Shown: positions 34,993 through 45,757, counted from the first letter of the stretch. The stretch: DNA of 64,000 nucleotides from Gilliamella apis (GCF_030758615.1 NZ_CP132381.1:744001-808000), one strand, 5' to 3'. Program-made: numbers and translations. Notes: generated by a model from the letters alone, not told the origin.

Positions 34993-36327
34993 TTATTTCG
35001 ATTTATAGCGTTGAATGCTACTCGCTTTATTTTGATCTTCTAACCACGCTAATTTTTCAGCGTAACTTTTTTCAGCTCCTCGTTGGCTGGGATAATAGTA
35101 TTTAGTTGTCGCCATTTCTGGAGGAAAATAGTTTTCACCAGCAGCAAAGGCATTAGGTTCATCATGGGCATAACGATATTGAGCTCCATAACCTAAATTC
35201 TTCATTAATTGGGTTGGTGCGTTGCGTAGATGTTCTGGTACATCATAATCTGGCTGAGATGCGGCATCTTTCATTGCTTGGTTAAATGCAAGATAAACAG
35301 CATTACTTTTGGGTGCACAAGCAAGATAAACGATTGCTTGGGCGATAGCGCGTTCGCCTTCAGCTGGCCCCACTCGGGTAAAACAGTCCCAAGCAGCTAG
35401 TGCTACTTGCATTGCTCTTGGATCGGCATTACCAACATCTTCTGAAGCTATTGCTAATAATCGACGGGCAACATAGAGTGGATCACCACCAGCTGAAATG
35501 ATTCTGGCATACCAATAAAGCGCTGCATCAGGTGCAGAGCCTCTAATTGATTTATGTACTGCGGATATCAGATCATAAAAACGATCGCCTTGATTATCAA
35601 ATCTTGCACTACGCTCGCCAATGACTTCTTTTAGTAATTCTGGTGTAAGGGCTTGGCCATCGGACATATCGACCAATAATTCAAGTGTATTTAGTGCTCG
35701 CCTTGCATCACCACCAACAAATTCGGCAATCTGTTGTTTAGTTTGTTCCGGTAATTTGATATTTAAGTTACCATAACCCCGATCAGTATCATCCATAGCT
35801 TGTTGTAAAATTTGCTCAATATCATTATTGGTCAGTGATTTTAGTAGATATACTCTCGCACGAGATAAAAGTGCTGAATTTAATTCGAATGATGGGTTTT
35901 CAGTTGTTGCGCCGATAAAGGTTACCGTACCATTTTCGACATAAGGTAGGAATGCATCTTGTTGACTTTTATTAAAACGATGGACTTCATCAACAAATAA
36001 GATGGTTCTAACACCAGATTGCTGGTTTATTTTTGCCCTCTCTATTGCCTCTCGAATATCTTTTATACCAGAAGTAACCGCTGAAATACGTTCAACTTTA
36101 GCGTTGGCATGATGGGCAATAATTTCTGCTAAGGTGGTTTTACCTGTACCAGGCGGTCCCCACAGAATCATTGAGTGCAGATGACCCGCCTCAATAGCCT
36201 TGGGTAGCGGTTTATCTTTACCCAGTAGCTGGCTTTGACCAATGTATTCCGATAAATTGCGTGGACGCATCCTTGCAGCTAAAGGTTTAAATTCATCTGA
36301 ACCAAATTCAAAAGAGAGACTAGGCAT
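34993..36327 (-). CDS. rarA: Replication-associated recombination ATPase RarA (MgsA)
   Basis: A 444-residue AAA+ ATPase (E. coli RarA 447 aa) that acts at stalled replication forks. The family start [22 protein letters not shown], Walker [13 protein letters not shown] (near residue 53) and Walker [22 protein letters not shown], as well as sensor 1 [21 protein letters not shown], are present. The C-terminal tetramerisation domain is intact to the end. It lies divergent from lolA, its classical neighbour, though in E. coli the two run in the same direction. Confidence 0.95.
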   Translation of the reverse strand: MPSLSFEFGSDEFKPLAARMRPRNLSEYIGQSQLLGKDKPLPKAIEAGHLHSMILWGPPGTGKTTLAEIIAHHANAKVERISAVTSGIKDIREAIERAKINQQSGVRTILFVDEVHRFNKSQQDAFLPYVENGTVTFIGATTENPSFELNSALLSRARVYLLKSLTNNDIEQILQQAMDDTDRGYGNLNIKLPEQTKQQIAEFVGGDARRALNTLELLVDMSDGQALTPELLKEVIGERSARFDNQGDRFYDLISAVHKSIRGSAPDAALYWYARIISAGGDPLYVARRLLAIASEDVGNADPRAMQVALAAWDCFTRVGPAEGERAIAQAIVYLACAPKSNAVYLAFNQAMKDAASQPDYDVPEHLRNAPTQLMKNLGYGAQYRYAHDEPNAFAAGENYFPPEMATTKYYYPSQRGAEKSYAEKLAWLEDQNKASSIQRYKSK

Positions 36328-36512
36328 GGTGTACTATATACCTGTAATTACAAAATATGGTTATTATATACCGCTTCATTAATAATAGTGAAAAAGAAAA
36401 GAAAATATCTTCCACAGCTAACGGAAAAACGGTAATATTTTGAACTAAATTAGTTATTAAAATAAATGATTATTGAATATATTTTATTATACAAAATACA
36501 TAAGGATTGGTA

Positions 36513-37106
36513 ATGAAGAAGTTTTTAATGTTAATTGGGTTACTTACAAGTCTTTCTGCATGGGCAGGCGATAAAGAGGTGTTACAAGAACGATTAGCTA
36601 AAATTGATGGATTTTATGCACGATTTTCACAAGATGTCAAAACAGCTGATAAGCAACCAGTTCAACAAGGAAAAGGTGATTTATGGGTGACAAGACCCTA
36701 TTATTTTAATTGGACAATGACTGAACCTGATGAAACTTCGATTATTTCTGATGGCACTAATATGTGGGTCTACACTCCAGCCGTTGAACAAGTGAGTGTA
36801 ATGAGTTTGAAAAAAGCGGTAGATAATCGTTTAATGTTGCTAATTACTGATAGCCATAATCCAATTTGGAATGCCTATAATGTTACACGTAAACAAGATT
36901 CTTTTACCTTAAAACCGACTGATGGCTCTAATCAAGATTTTGTTATTTCGGTTTTACCAACCGGCATGATTTCGAATTTTACGATTATTGAAGAAGATGG
37001 TCAGCGCAGCTTTTATGATTTATCTCGTCAAACTTTAGGCAAAGTTGCGATGGATAAGTTCAAGTTTACACCACCTGCTGGGGTGACAATTGACGATCAA
37101 CGCTAA
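36513..37106 (+). CDS. lolA: Outer-membrane lipoprotein carrier protein LolA
   Basis: A 197-residue periplasmic chaperone moving lipoproteins from LolCDE to LolB. I place the start at the ATG at 36513, after an AAGGA site, rather than at an upstream TTG. The signal peptide ends near WAG (residue 18). The conserved FYARFSQDVKTADKQPVQQGKGDLWV and the FNWTMTEPDETSIISDGTNMW segment, including Trp and Arg contacts for the lipid, are visible. Length matches LolA (about 200 aa). Confidence 0.93.
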   Translation: MKKFLMLIGLLTSLSAWAGDKEVLQERLAKIDGFYARFSQDVKTADKQPVQQGKGDLWVTRPYYFNWTMTEPDETSIISDGTNMWVYTPAVEQVSVMSLKKAVDNRLMLLITDSHNPIWNAYNVTRKQDSFTLKPTDGSNQDFVISVLPTGMISNFTIIEEDGQRSFYDLSRQTLGKVAMDKFKFTPPAGVTIDDQR

Positions 37107-37148
37107 TTATTTTAGCAATATCTAATTTTTTTCTATTCACGAATTGAT

Positions 37149-37174
37149 ACACTTTGCCTACTAATGCAAAGTGT
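37149..37174. terminator. Terminator between lolA and convergent exuR
   Basis: ACACTTTGC / GCAAAGTGT, a 9-bp perfect stem followed by TTTAATTT. Confidence 0.8.
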
Positions 37175-37233
37175 TTTAATTTGCTTTTAAGCTATTTTTG
37201 AGTTTTGCTGTTAAATTGGCTATTTACTCTCTC

Positions 37234-38010
37234 TCAATGCTCCATTTCATTAATACTGATAACTGGGTTATCAGAAAAGAGGTAGTGATCGCGTTTGGTT
37301 TCGAAATCTTCGCTAGCTGCATCAAATAACATTTTTTTTGTATTTTCTAAATGTTGCCACATGGCTAATTTAGCTGCTTTGGGATCTCGATTAATTAGCG
37401 CTTCTAAAATTTTATCATGTTCATCCCACCAACTTTCAATATCTTGTTGTTGTACATGTTCATGAAGTTTTTTCCATAAAGGATTTAATGTCCGTTGTTG
37501 CCATGCTTCTTGAACAATGGTGATCAAAGCAGTGTTGCGGGTAATCATTGCAATTTGAGTATGGAATTTTAAATCCCAATCAGAATCTCGATAATGATCT
37601 TCTTTTTTGGCGTTATGCTGAATTTCTAAAAGTTTAACAATATCATCTTTAGTAATTTGAGTGGCGGCAAATTCAGCGATATTACTTTCAATAAGTTGCC
37701 GAGCTTGTAGTAACTCAAAAGGGCCTGTAGTCGAAAAATTTAAACCTTGTGAGGCGGTAATAATATTATTTTGCAAACTATTGGCAATTACATGGATGCC
37801 AGACCCTTTACGTGCATCAACATAACCTTCAACTTCAAGCATGATAATGGCTTCTCTGACTACTGATCGGCTAACTTTTAACTCTTCACAAATTAATCTT
37901 TCGGAAGGTAGTTTACTGCCAACTGGATAAATACCATTAATAATTCGATTCTTAAGTTCAGTTGCGATGACTTGATAAAGTCGTTGATATTCGTTCTGTT
38001 CTTGGGTCAT
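37234..38010 (-). CDS. exuR: Hexuronate regulator ExuR (GntR/FadR family)
   Basis: A 258-residue repressor collinear with E. coli ExuR (258 aa). The N-terminal winged helix ([25 protein letters not shown]) is followed by an FCD ligand domain with [23 protein letters not shown] and [17 protein letters not shown], all typical of ExuR rather than UxuR. It responds to galacturonate/glucuronate or their metabolites. It is divergent from uxaCBA with a perfect palindrome between them, so direct control of that operon is likely. Confidence 0.9.
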   Translation of the reverse strand: MTQEQNEYQRLYQVIATELKNRIINGIYPVGSKLPSERLICEELKVSRSVVREAIIMLEVEGYVDARKGSGIHVIANSLQNNIITASQGLNFSTTGPFELLQARQLIESNIAEFAATQITKDDIVKLLEIQHNAKKEDHYRDSDWDLKFHTQIAMITRNTALITIVQEAWQQRTLNPLWKKLHEHVQQQDIESWWDEHDKILEALINRDPKAAKLAMWQHLENTKKMLFDAASEDFETKRDHYLFSDNPVISINEMEH

Positions 38011-38172
38011 GGTGAAGTTGGCATAAATCCTTTAAGTTTTCTCAGACTTTTAAAATAACATCTAATTGCTCTAAGTTAAATAATATTGCTGCAATTTTTT
38101 CAAATAAACATACTTGTCAGCTAACTTTTAATAAAAAATAACCCTTTATATATTATGGGTATGAGTTAATTC

Positions 38173-38188
38173 TGTGATGTATGTCAAC
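38173..38188. promoter_or_regulatory. Putative CRP site upstream of uxaC
   Basis: TGTGA, 6 bp, TCAAC. The left half is perfect; the right half is 3 of 5. It lies 85-100 bp upstream of the uxaC start. Confidence 0.45.
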
Positions 38189-38196
38189 TTTTTAAG

Positions 38197-38222
38197 TTGT
38201 CTTATATGTTAATATAAGACAA
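38197..38222. promoter_or_regulatory. Perfect palindrome, probable ExuR operator of uxaCBA
   Basis: Arms TTGTCTTATAT and ATATAAGACAA are exact inverted copies (11 bp) around a 4-bp centre, in the exuR-uxaC intergenic region 50 bp before uxaC. ExuR binding is inferred from its position; the sequence is not the E. coli AAATTGGTATACCAATTT. Confidence 0.65.
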
Positions 38223-38272
38223 AATATTGACATCTAAACCTACTAGTTAATCACTGCTTTTTGGAGAATAAA

Positions 38273-39685
38273 ATGAGTTTTTTAACTGAAAACTTTTTGC
38301 TTGATACTGAATTTTCTCGTCAACTTTATCATGATTATGCTGCTGAACAACCAATTTTTGATTATCACTGCCATTTACCACCAGAACAAATTGCCAACGA
38401 TTATCAATTTAAAAATTTGTATGACATATGGCTAAAAGGGGATCATTATAAATGGCGGGCAATGCGTACCAATGGTGTTGCTGAAAAATTCTGTACTGGT
38501 ACTGATGTTAATGATTTTGAAAAATTCAAAGCTTGGGCTGAAACTGTACCTCATACGATTGGTAACCCTTTATATCATTGGACTCATTTAGAACTTCGTC
38601 GTCCTTTCGGAATTGATAATATTTTATTATCACCATCAACCGCCGAGAAAATTTGGAATAGTTGTAATGAGATGTTAGCCACTCCGGAATTTTCAGCTCG
38701 CAGTATTATGAAAAAAATGAAAGTTAAAATGGTAGGAACGACAGATGATCCAATCGATGATTTAACGCATCATAAAACTATTGCTCAAGACAGTTCATTT
38801 GACGTTAAAGTTTTACCAAGCTGGCGTCCAGATAAAGCATTCAATATTGATTCTGAATTTTTTGCTGATTATATGCAAAAACTAGCTATGGTTGCCGATC
38901 TTGAAATTTCTAATTTCCAGACTCTTTGTCAAGCTTTATCAAAACGTATGGACCATTTTGCTGCTCATGGCTGTAAGATTTCCGATCATGCATTAGATAC
39001 AGTGGTTTATGAAGAAGCAACAGAAAAGGAATTAGATACTATTTTCAGTAAGCGATTATCTGGTCAAGTGTTGACCACAAAAGAAGTTGCTCAATTTAAA
39101 ACTGCGGTACTTATCTTTTTAGGTGTTGAATACAACAAACGTCAATGGGTCCAACAATACCATATTGGCGCATTACGTAATAATAATTCCAGAATGTTTA
39201 ATTTAATGGGGCCTGATGTTGGATTCGATTCTATTAATGATTCACCGATTGCCCAGCCTCTATCTCGTTTATTAGATGCACAAGCTAAACAAGATGCGCT
39301 ACCTAAAACGATTTTATACTGTTTAAATCCTTCTGATAATGAAATTCTAGGCACGATGATTGGTAACTTCCAAGGTGCAGGTATTCAAGGAAAAATGCAA
39401 TTTGGTTCAGGTTGGTGGTTTAATGATCAAAAAGACGGCATGATTCGTCAAATGACACAGCTTGCCCAACTTGGCTTATTAAGTCGTTTTGTTGGTATGT
39501 TAACTGATAGCCGTAGCTTCTTATCTTATACTCGCCATGAATATTTTAGACGTATTTTATGTCGCATGATTGGACGTTGGGTTGAAGATGGCGAAGCGCC
39601 TCGTGATATCCAATTATTGGGACAAATGGTTAAAAATATTAGTTTTGATAATGCTAAAAATTATTTTGGTATTGAATTAAGTTAA
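38273..39685 (+). CDS. uxaC: Uronate isomerase (glucuronate/galacturonate isomerase)
   Basis: A 470-residue enzyme turning galacturonate to tagaturonate and glucuronate to fructuronate. Identity to E. coli UxaC is high from the start ([20 protein letters not shown]) through metal-binding FDYHCHLPP and [13 protein letters not shown] to the end. The start is the ATG at 38273, after GGAG; an upstream TTG is unlikely. It is the first gene of uxaCBA, with a CRP-like site and palindrome before it. Confidence 0.96.
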   Translation: MSFLTENFLLDTEFSRQLYHDYAAEQPIFDYHCHLPPEQIANDYQFKNLYDIWLKGDHYKWRAMRTNGVAEKFCTGTDVNDFEKFKAWAETVPHTIGNPLYHWTHLELRRPFGIDNILLSPSTAEKIWNSCNEMLATPEFSARSIMKKMKVKMVGTTDDPIDDLTHHKTIAQDSSFDVKVLPSWRPDKAFNIDSEFFADYMQKLAMVADLEISNFQTLCQALSKRMDHFAAHGCKISDHALDTVVYEEATEKELDTIFSKRLSGQVLTTKEVAQFKTAVLIFLGVEYNKRQWVQQYHIGALRNNNSRMFNLMGPDVGFDSINDSPIAQPLSRLLDAQAKQDALPKTILYCLNPSDNEILGTMIGNFQGAGIQGKMQFGSGWWFNDQKDGMIRQMTQLAQLGLLSRFVGMLTDSRSFLSYTRHEYFRRILCRMIGRWVEDGEAPRDIQLLGQMVKNISFDNAKNYFGIELS

Positions 39686-39732
39686 GAGTATTAAGCCGTT
39701 GTAATTAGAGTAATTAAATAAGAGTTAAAGTA

Positions 39733-41196
39733 ATGAAAACATTAAATAGAAATGATTTTCCGGGAGCAAAATATACGACGCGTGTTGTTCAGTTTGGCGA
39801 AGGTAATTTTTTACGTGCATTTTTAGATTGGCAATTAGATATTCTTAACGAGAAAACCGATCTTGATGCCGGTGTGGTTGTGGTGCGTCCATTGAATACC
39901 GATTTCCCACCATCATTGAGTATTCAAGATGGTTTATATACCACATTAGTTCGTGGGTTAAATGAACAAAATGAAGCCGTAAAAGAGTTTAGACTGATTC
40001 GTTCAGTGAATAATGAAATCAATGTGTATACTCAATATGATGAGTATCTTGAGTTAGCAAAAGATCCAAATATTCAATTTATCTTTTCAAATACGACTGA
40101 AGCAGGAATTAGTTATGTTGAAAGTGACAAATTAACCGATAAACCTGCAACTAGCTATCCAGCTAAATTAACCGCTTTTTTATATGAAAGATTTGTTCAT
40201 TTTGCTGGTAGTAAAGAGAGTGGTTTAATTATTATTCCTTGTGAATTAATTGATTATAACGGTGATGCACTCAAACAATTAGTACTTAAGTATGCTAATC
40301 AATGGGACTTGTCTGACAAATTTGTTGATTGGCTGGAGAATGATAATTTATTTTGTTCAACTCTAGTCGATAGAATTGTTCCTGGTTACCCGAAAGCACA
40401 AATTGCCGAACTTGAAACAGAATTAGATTATAAAGATAACTTTATTGATTCAGCTGAATATTTTTATCTGTTTGTTATTCAAGGACCACAATGGTTAGCA
40501 GAAAAGCTATGCCTTGATAAATGCGATATGAATATCAAAATTGTTGATGATATTAAACCATATAAAGAGCGTAAAGTAGCGATTTTAAATGGAGCACATA
40601 CCGCTCTGGTGCCAGTTGCTTATTTAGCTGGTATTGATACTGTTGGTGAATCAATGAATGATGCACAGATCTTATCTTATATAAAAGAGACTATCTTCGA
40701 TGAAATTATCCCTGTTTTGGATCTACCTCATCAAGAGTTGGTTGATTTTGCTGACTCAGTGATTAGCCGTTTTAAAAATCCATTTATTGAACATCAACTA
40801 ATGTCGATTGCCTTAAATAGTATGACAAAGTTTAAAACCCGTATTCTTCCTCAATTAATCAATTATCAAAAAGCGAACGGGGTATTACCTAAACATTTAG
40901 TATTCTCTTTTGCGGCATTAATTGCTTTTTATCGTGGAGTGCGTAATGAGCAAAGTTACCCATTACAAGATGATGCAATTTGGTTACAACGCTTTAATAG
41001 TAGTTGGACAGCGATTGCTGAGGGTAAAAGTTCATTAGAAGATTTAGTTCATGTTGTATTAGGTGATATAGCCCATTGGCAGCACGATCTACTAAGTATC
41101 CCACAATTAGCACAAACATTAACACAGTATTTAACGATCATAATTGACGATGGTATGCGTCAAGCAATTGAAAAATGTATTGCTGGCAGCAAATAG
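39733..41196 (+). CDS. uxaB: Tagaturonate reductase (altronate oxidoreductase)
   Basis: A 487-residue NADH-dependent polyol/mannitol-type dehydrogenase reducing tagaturonate to altronate. The family N-terminus [20 protein letters not shown] contains the nucleotide-binding region, and [20 protein letters not shown] holds the catalytic Lys/His region. Length matches E. coli UxaB (483 aa). It follows uxaC by 47 bp; uxaA begins at once after its stop. Confidence 0.95.
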   Translation: MKTLNRNDFPGAKYTTRVVQFGEGNFLRAFLDWQLDILNEKTDLDAGVVVVRPLNTDFPPSLSIQDGLYTTLVRGLNEQNEAVKEFRLIRSVNNEINVYTQYDEYLELAKDPNIQFIFSNTTEAGISYVESDKLTDKPATSYPAKLTAFLYERFVHFAGSKESGLIIIPCELIDYNGDALKQLVLKYANQWDLSDKFVDWLENDNLFCSTLVDRIVPGYPKAQIAELETELDYKDNFIDSAEYFYLFVIQGPQWLAEKLCLDKCDMNIKIVDDIKPYKERKVAILNGAHTALVPVAYLAGIDTVGESMNDAQILSYIKETIFDEIIPVLDLPHQELVDFADSVISRFKNPFIEHQLMSIALNSMTKFKTRILPQLINYQKANGVLPKHLVFSFAALIAFYRGVRNEQSYPLQDDAIWLQRFNSSWTAIAEGKSSLEDLVHVVLGDIAHWQHDLLSIPQLAQTLTQYLTIIIDDGMRQAIEKCIAGSK

Positions 41197-41197
41197 T

Positions 41198-42709
41198 ATG
41201 AGTGATTCAATGATTAAATTTATAAAAATTAATAATAAAGATAATGTTGGGGTAGCATTATCTGATTTAGAAGCACATGAAGAAAATATTGTCGTAGATG
41301 GTTTGGTCATTGACCTAAAAGAACCAGTTAAACAAGGGCATAAATTTGCCCTTAACGATATTGAGCAAAATGATAATATTATTAAATATGGCTTACCAAT
41401 TGGTCACGCTACTCGCTTTATTAAGGCTGGTGAGCATATTCATTCACATAATTTGAAAACCAATTTAAGTGATATTAATGATTATCAATATCAACCTCGT
41501 TTATCTAAAAACGATCTGTTACATGAGATAGCTGATAAAGAAGTACAGATCTATCGACGTAACAATGGTGAAGTAGGTATCCGTAATGAACTTTGGATTA
41601 TTCCAACTGTCACTTGTATTAATGGTATCGCCGAACAAATTGTTAAACAATTTTGTGATGAGTTAAATAATCAATTAGATATCGACGGTATTACAGTACT
41701 TGAACATCCTTATGGTTGCTCTCAATTAGGACAAGATCATCAAAATACTAAAACTATATTACAAAATTTAGTTAAACATCCTAATGCGGGCGCTGTATTG
41801 GTAATAGGGCTTGGTTGTGAAAATAACCAAGTTTCTGAGTTTAAGGCAGATTTAGGTGAGTATGATCAATCTCGAGTTAGATTTTTAATTGCTCAGCAAG
41901 AAACCGATGAAGTGGAAGCTGCATTGGTTCACTTAAGAGATCTTTATGCGATTATGAAACAAGATAAACGCCAAATAGGGCGCTTAAGTGAATTGAAATT
42001 TGGTTTGGAGTGCGGTGGTTCAGATGGTTTTTCTGGCATTACAGCCAATCCAATGCTCGGTCTTTTTTCTGACTATATTGTTGCTCATGGTGGTACTAGT
42101 GTACTAACGGAAGTGCCAGAAATGTTTGGTGCTGAAAATATCTTGATGTCACATTGTGTTGATGAATCTACTTTCGATAAAACCGTCGATATGATAAATG
42201 ACTTTAAACAGTATTTTATTTCAAATAATCAACCTATCTATGAAAATCCTTCGCCTGGTAACAAGGCTGGTGGGATTACAACCTTAGAAGAAAAGTCTCT
42301 GGGATGTACCCAAAAAGCGGGCGGCAGTGAAGTTATAGATGTCCTTAAATATGGTCAAATGTTAACTAAACATGGCCTGAATTTACTAAGTGCACCAGGT
42401 AATGACGCTGTAGCTACTGGGGCTTTATCGGCTGCTGGATGTCATATGGTTCTTTTCACTACGGGAAGAGGTACGCCTTATGGTGGAATTGTGCCAACAG
42501 TGAAAATTGCAACTAATACCCAATTGGCCGACAAGAAAACCAATTGGATTGATTTTAATGCCGGTAAGCTTATACAAGGCGTGTCCATGCAATCTTTGTT
42601 GCTAGAGTTTATTGAGCATATTGCTCTGATCGCTAGTGGCGAAAAAACTCGAAACGAAATCAATAATTTCAGGAATTTAGCCATCTTAAAAAGCGGCGTA
42701 ACTCTCTAG
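41198..42709 (+). CDS. uxaA: Altronate dehydratase
   Basis: About 503 residues from the ATG at 41198; an ATG four codons later (MIKFIKINNKDNVGVALSD) fits E. coli UxaA (495 aa) equally well. The N-terminal SAF domain and the C-terminal iron-dependent dehydratase domain are complete: YGCSQLGQDH, IGLGCENNQV, KFGLECGGSDGFSGITANP and KSLGCTQKAGGSEV supply conserved Cys and His residues. It makes 2-keto-3-deoxygluconate from altronate. The enzymes for KDG (KdgK, Eda) are not in this window. Confidence 0.95.
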   Translation: MSDSMIKFIKINNKDNVGVALSDLEAHEENIVVDGLVIDLKEPVKQGHKFALNDIEQNDNIIKYGLPIGHATRFIKAGEHIHSHNLKTNLSDINDYQYQPRLSKNDLLHEIADKEVQIYRRNNGEVGIRNELWIIPTVTCINGIAEQIVKQFCDELNNQLDIDGITVLEHPYGCSQLGQDHQNTKTILQNLVKHPNAGAVLVIGLGCENNQVSEFKADLGEYDQSRVRFLIAQQETDEVEAALVHLRDLYAIMKQDKRQIGRLSELKFGLECGGSDGFSGITANPMLGLFSDYIVAHGGTSVLTEVPEMFGAENILMSHCVDESTFDKTVDMINDFKQYFISNNQPIYENPSPGNKAGGITTLEEKSLGCTQKAGGSEVIDVLKYGQMLTKHGLNLLSAPGNDAVATGALSAAGCHMVLFTTGRGTPYGGIVPTVKIATNTQLADKKTNWIDFNAGKLIQGVSMQSLLLEFIEHIALIASGEKTRNEINNFRNLAILKSGVTL

Positions 42710-42737
42710 GCATAAATTCAATAGTTAATACCTATGA

Positions 42738-42778
42738 CATTAAGTCCTTCGGGACTTAATGCGGGGCCCCTTTTTTTT
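42738..42778 (+). terminator. Compound terminator/attenuator after uxaA
   Basis: A 10-bp stem CATTAAGTCC / GGGACTTAATG with a TTC loop is followed by a separate GGGGCCCC self-complementary octamer and eight T. The next gene starts 22 bp later, so read-through control of the transporter is possible. Confidence 0.8.
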
Positions 42779-42799
42779 AAAATAATATAGGTATCTTTT

Positions 42800-44314
42800 A
42801 TGAACGAAAAAAAAGAGAATAAAATTACATGGTTAGTAAGATTCTCATATGGTAGTGGTAATTTAATAGGTAGTGGAGCATTAGCGATTAGCGGTGCTTG
42901 GTTACTCTATTTTTATACCACTTTTTGTGGATTAAGTGTGGTACAAGCTGCACTAATTTTTTCAATTGCCACTTATCTTGATGTCATTCTCAATCCATTG
43001 ATGGGCTTTATTACTGATAATTTTTATCAAACTAAAATAGGTCAACGATTTGGACGACGTCGATTCTTTATTTTGATAGGCATTCCTCTAATGGTTATTT
43101 ATCCTATGCTATGGATCGATGGTATGGGATTTTGGTATTACCTCATAACGTATATTTTATTTGAGATTATTTATACCAGTATTATGATTCCATTTAATAC
43201 ATTACCGGTTGAAATGACCGCTAACTTTTCGGAGCGTACTTATTTAACTGGTTCGAAAGCGATGTTTGGTAAAGTAGCGAACTTCTTGGGGGCGGCAATT
43301 CCCGGTGTATTTTTTTATTTTTATAGTAAAGAATCGGCAACCCCATTTTTATTAACCGGAATCACCTATGCAACTATTATGATGTTAGCGTTAATTTTGT
43401 TGTATTGTAATAGCTGGGAAAAACCTAAAGATGAAGTAAAAGATGAGTCAGTTCATAGCTTTTTTGAGGCTATCAAAAAGCTGTTTATTGATATTCTATC
43501 CACCTTCCGTATTAAAACATTTAGAACGCATTTAGGCATGTATCTATTTGGTTTTGGTGCTGAATGGTTATTTACAGCGGTATTTACCTATTTCATTGTT
43601 TTTAGTCTCGGTGAACCACGTTCATTTGTTGCTTCAATGAATTCATTAAGTAGTATTTGCCAGTTAGTTTCCACTGCCTTTTTTATGATGTATTGTGCCA
43701 AAAAAGGCTTTAAAAAACCTTTTATTATCGCTCTATTAATTGTTGTCTCATCAATGATAGGTTATGTCGGTATCTATTACTTTAATCTACCACATATTAC
43801 TTGGCTTGTAGTGGGTATTACCATTTGGTTTGGTTTAGGAACCGGCGGTGTTTACTATATTCCTTGGAGTGTATATGTATTTTTGGCGGATGTAGATGAG
43901 GTTGTAACCAATAGACGTCGAGAAGGGGTTTATGCTGGAGCGATGACCATGGCGGGTAAATTAGTTAGAGCTTCAATTGTGTTTGTTCTTGGCATGATAT
44001 TAAGTGCATATGGGTTTGAATCGAAATCTCATATTCAGCCACAAAGTGCGATTGATGCAATTAATGGCATTATTTTGTATGGTGTTATTGGCATGGCTTT
44101 AATTGGTGCATTCTTTGCATGGCGAATGAAACTTGATCATGCTACTCATTCTATCATTATTAATGAAGTTGCCCGTATCCGACAAGGAGGCAAAATGGAA
44201 GATGTTAGTCCTGAAACTCGCAAAGTGGTTGAGGAATTATCTGGCATCAATTATGAAAAATGTTTTGGTAATAATAATATTGGTTTCAAACAAAAAACGA
44301 CTAAAACGGAATAA
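42800..44314 (+). CDS. GPH-family sugar:cation symporter, probably for uronides
   Basis: A 504-residue MelB/UidB-type symporter with 12 predicted membrane segments. The N-terminal YGSGNLIGSGALAI and the cytoplasmic TKIGQRFGRRRFFILIG loop are family hallmarks (GRRRP-like). It has a cytoplasmic C-terminal tail of about 60 residues. Its position between uxaCBA and a GH28 polygalacturonase suggests galacturonate oligomers or glucuronides as substrate. That is an inference; the family also carries other glycosides. Confidence 0.82.
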   Translation: MNEKKENKITWLVRFSYGSGNLIGSGALAISGAWLLYFYTTFCGLSVVQAALIFSIATYLDVILNPLMGFITDNFYQTKIGQRFGRRRFFILIGIPLMVIYPMLWIDGMGFWYYLITYILFEIIYTSIMIPFNTLPVEMTANFSERTYLTGSKAMFGKVANFLGAAIPGVFFYFYSKESATPFLLTGITYATIMMLALILLYCNSWEKPKDEVKDESVHSFFEAIKKLFIDILSTFRIKTFRTHLGMYLFGFGAEWLFTAVFTYFIVFSLGEPRSFVASMNSLSSICQLVSTAFFMMYCAKKGFKKPFIIALLIVVSSMIGYVGIYYFNLPHITWLVVGITIWFGLGTGGVYYIPWSVYVFLADVDEVVTNRRREGVYAGAMTMAGKLVRASIVFVLGMILSAYGFESKSHIQPQSAIDAINGIILYGVIGMALIGAFFAWRMKLDHATHSIIINEVARIRQGGKMEDVSPETRKVVEELSGINYEKCFGNNNIGFKQKTTKTE

Positions 44315-44324
44315 ATTCTTAATC

Positions 44325-44345
44325 AGGATCAGCTGTGCTGATCCT
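44325..44345 (+). terminator. Hairpin after the GPH symporter
   Basis: AGGATCAGC / GCTGATCCT, a 9-bp stem with a TGT loop but no T-run. Possibly partial termination before the GH28 gene. Confidence 0.4.
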
Positions 44346-44421
44346 AAAGTTTAAAGTAACAAAGCAAATATTTAAGCCACATTAAATGGGGTATATTTGC
44401 CAAAATATCTAGGACAAACTT

Positions 44422-45744
44422 ATGACGATTCTCTCTATAACAGATTTTGGTGCTATTGGTGATGGAAAATCAATAAATACCTTAGCGTTTGAAAAAGCAA
44501 TTCAACATATTGACCAATTAGGCGGTGGAACATTAGTTATTCCAGTTGGTATCTATTTTACTGGTGCAATCAGACTTTGTAGCAACTTAACCTTAGTTGT
44601 TGAACAAGGGGCAACTTTATTATTTTCTGATGATGAAAAAGATTATCCGGTGGTTAATTCTCGTTGGGAAGGGGTTAAGCAAGATGTGTATATGCCTTGT
44701 ATTTACGGACACAATATCAAAAATGTGGTTATCACCGGAAATGGTAAGATCGATGGTAATGGACAAAAATGGTGGCATACATTCCGTCATGAACGAAGCA
44801 ATCTCAAATATCCACGACCTTATTTAATTGGTTTTGATTTTTGTGAACGAGTGACTATTGAGAAAGTATTTCTGACTCAATCACCTAGTTGGACCGTTCA
44901 TCCAATGGAATCGAATAATGTTGTTGTCGATAATATTTCGATTCTTAACCCTGCTGATTCACCTAATACCGATGGAATTAATCCTGAATCTTGTCGTAAT
45001 GTGAGAATTTCTAATTGTTATATTGATGTTGGCGATGATTGTATTGCGATAAAGGCTGGTACCGAAGAAACAGCAGAAAAAAGTCCATGTGAAAATATTT
45101 TAATTACTAATTGTAATATGATTCATGGTCATGGTGCGGTGGTTCTTGGCAGTGAAATGAGTGGTTGTATTCGTAATGTTACGATTACCAATTGTGTATT
45201 CCAAAAAACAGATCGTGGAGTAAGGTTTAAAACTCGACGAGGTCGAGGTGGAACTATTTCTGACATCACATTTAGTAATATCGTCATGGACGAAGTTCTC
45301 TCTGCGTTTGTGATGAACTATTACTATTATTGTGGCCCTAAAGGGAATGACCCAATTGTCTGGAATAAACAAGCTCTACCTGTCGATGTATCAACGCCGG
45401 CATGTCACAATATTAGTTTCTCAAACATTATTGCTAAAAATGTTCGTGCCTACGCCGGTTTTTTATATGGCATCCCTGAATCGCCAATTTCTAATATCTC
45501 TTTTGATAATATTCGGGTTTCAATGCAATTAAATGCACAAGCTGGTGAAGTCGATATGTTTAAAGATGTAAAACCAGAAGCAGGTAAAGGATTCTTTATT
45601 GAGAATGCTCAAAGTGTTTTGTTTAATAACGTTATTATTGATAATGTAGTCAGTGAGCCACTATGTATTAAAAATAGTCAAGATGTTCATGTTAATCAAT
45701 CTTTTGTTAAGCAAGATGGTAAATTAATTAGCTTAAATGCTTAA
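44422..45744 (+). CDS. Polygalacturonase-type glycoside hydrolase (GH28), cytoplasmic
   Basis: A 440-residue right-handed beta-helix enzyme. All four GH28 motifs are intact: SPNTDGINPE (Asp184), GDDCIAIK (Asp205, Asp206), HGHGAVVLGSE (His237) and GVRFKTRRGRGG (Arg268, Lys270). There is no signal peptide (MTILSITDFGAIGDGKS begins straight in the domain), so it should act in the cytosol on short imported galacturonides as an exo-enzyme, giving galacturonate to uxaCBA. It lies 107 bp downstream of the GPH symporter on the same strand. Related GH28 enzymes act on rhamnogalacturonan or xylogalacturonan; the fine specificity is not visible. Confidence 0.9.
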   Translation: MTILSITDFGAIGDGKSINTLAFEKAIQHIDQLGGGTLVIPVGIYFTGAIRLCSNLTLVVEQGATLLFSDDEKDYPVVNSRWEGVKQDVYMPCIYGHNIKNVVITGNGKIDGNGQKWWHTFRHERSNLKYPRPYLIGFDFCERVTIEKVFLTQSPSWTVHPMESNNVVVDNISILNPADSPNTDGINPESCRNVRISNCYIDVGDDCIAIKAGTEETAEKSPCENILITNCNMIHGHGAVVLGSEMSGCIRNVTITNCVFQKTDRGVRFKTRRGRGGTISDITFSNIVMDEVLSAFVMNYYYYCGPKGNDPIVWNKQALPVDVSTPACHNISFSNIIAKNVRAYAGFLYGIPESPISNISFDNIRVSMQLNAQAGEVDMFKDVKPEAGKGFFIENAQSVLFNNVIIDNVVSEPLCIKNSQDVHVNQSFVKQDGKLISLNA

Positions 45745-45757
45745 CCATGATATTTGA

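Noticed and set aside
38261..38272. Upstream TTG start for uxaC (adds MENK)
   Set aside because: GGAG lies inside the extension and is correctly placed for the ATG at 38273, which also fits the E. coli protein start.
41144..41197. Upstream ATG for uxaA giving a 53-bp overlap with uxaB
   Set aside because: The extra 18 residues do not match UxaA, whose conserved sequence begins at YIKI/FIKI just after the ATG at 41198.
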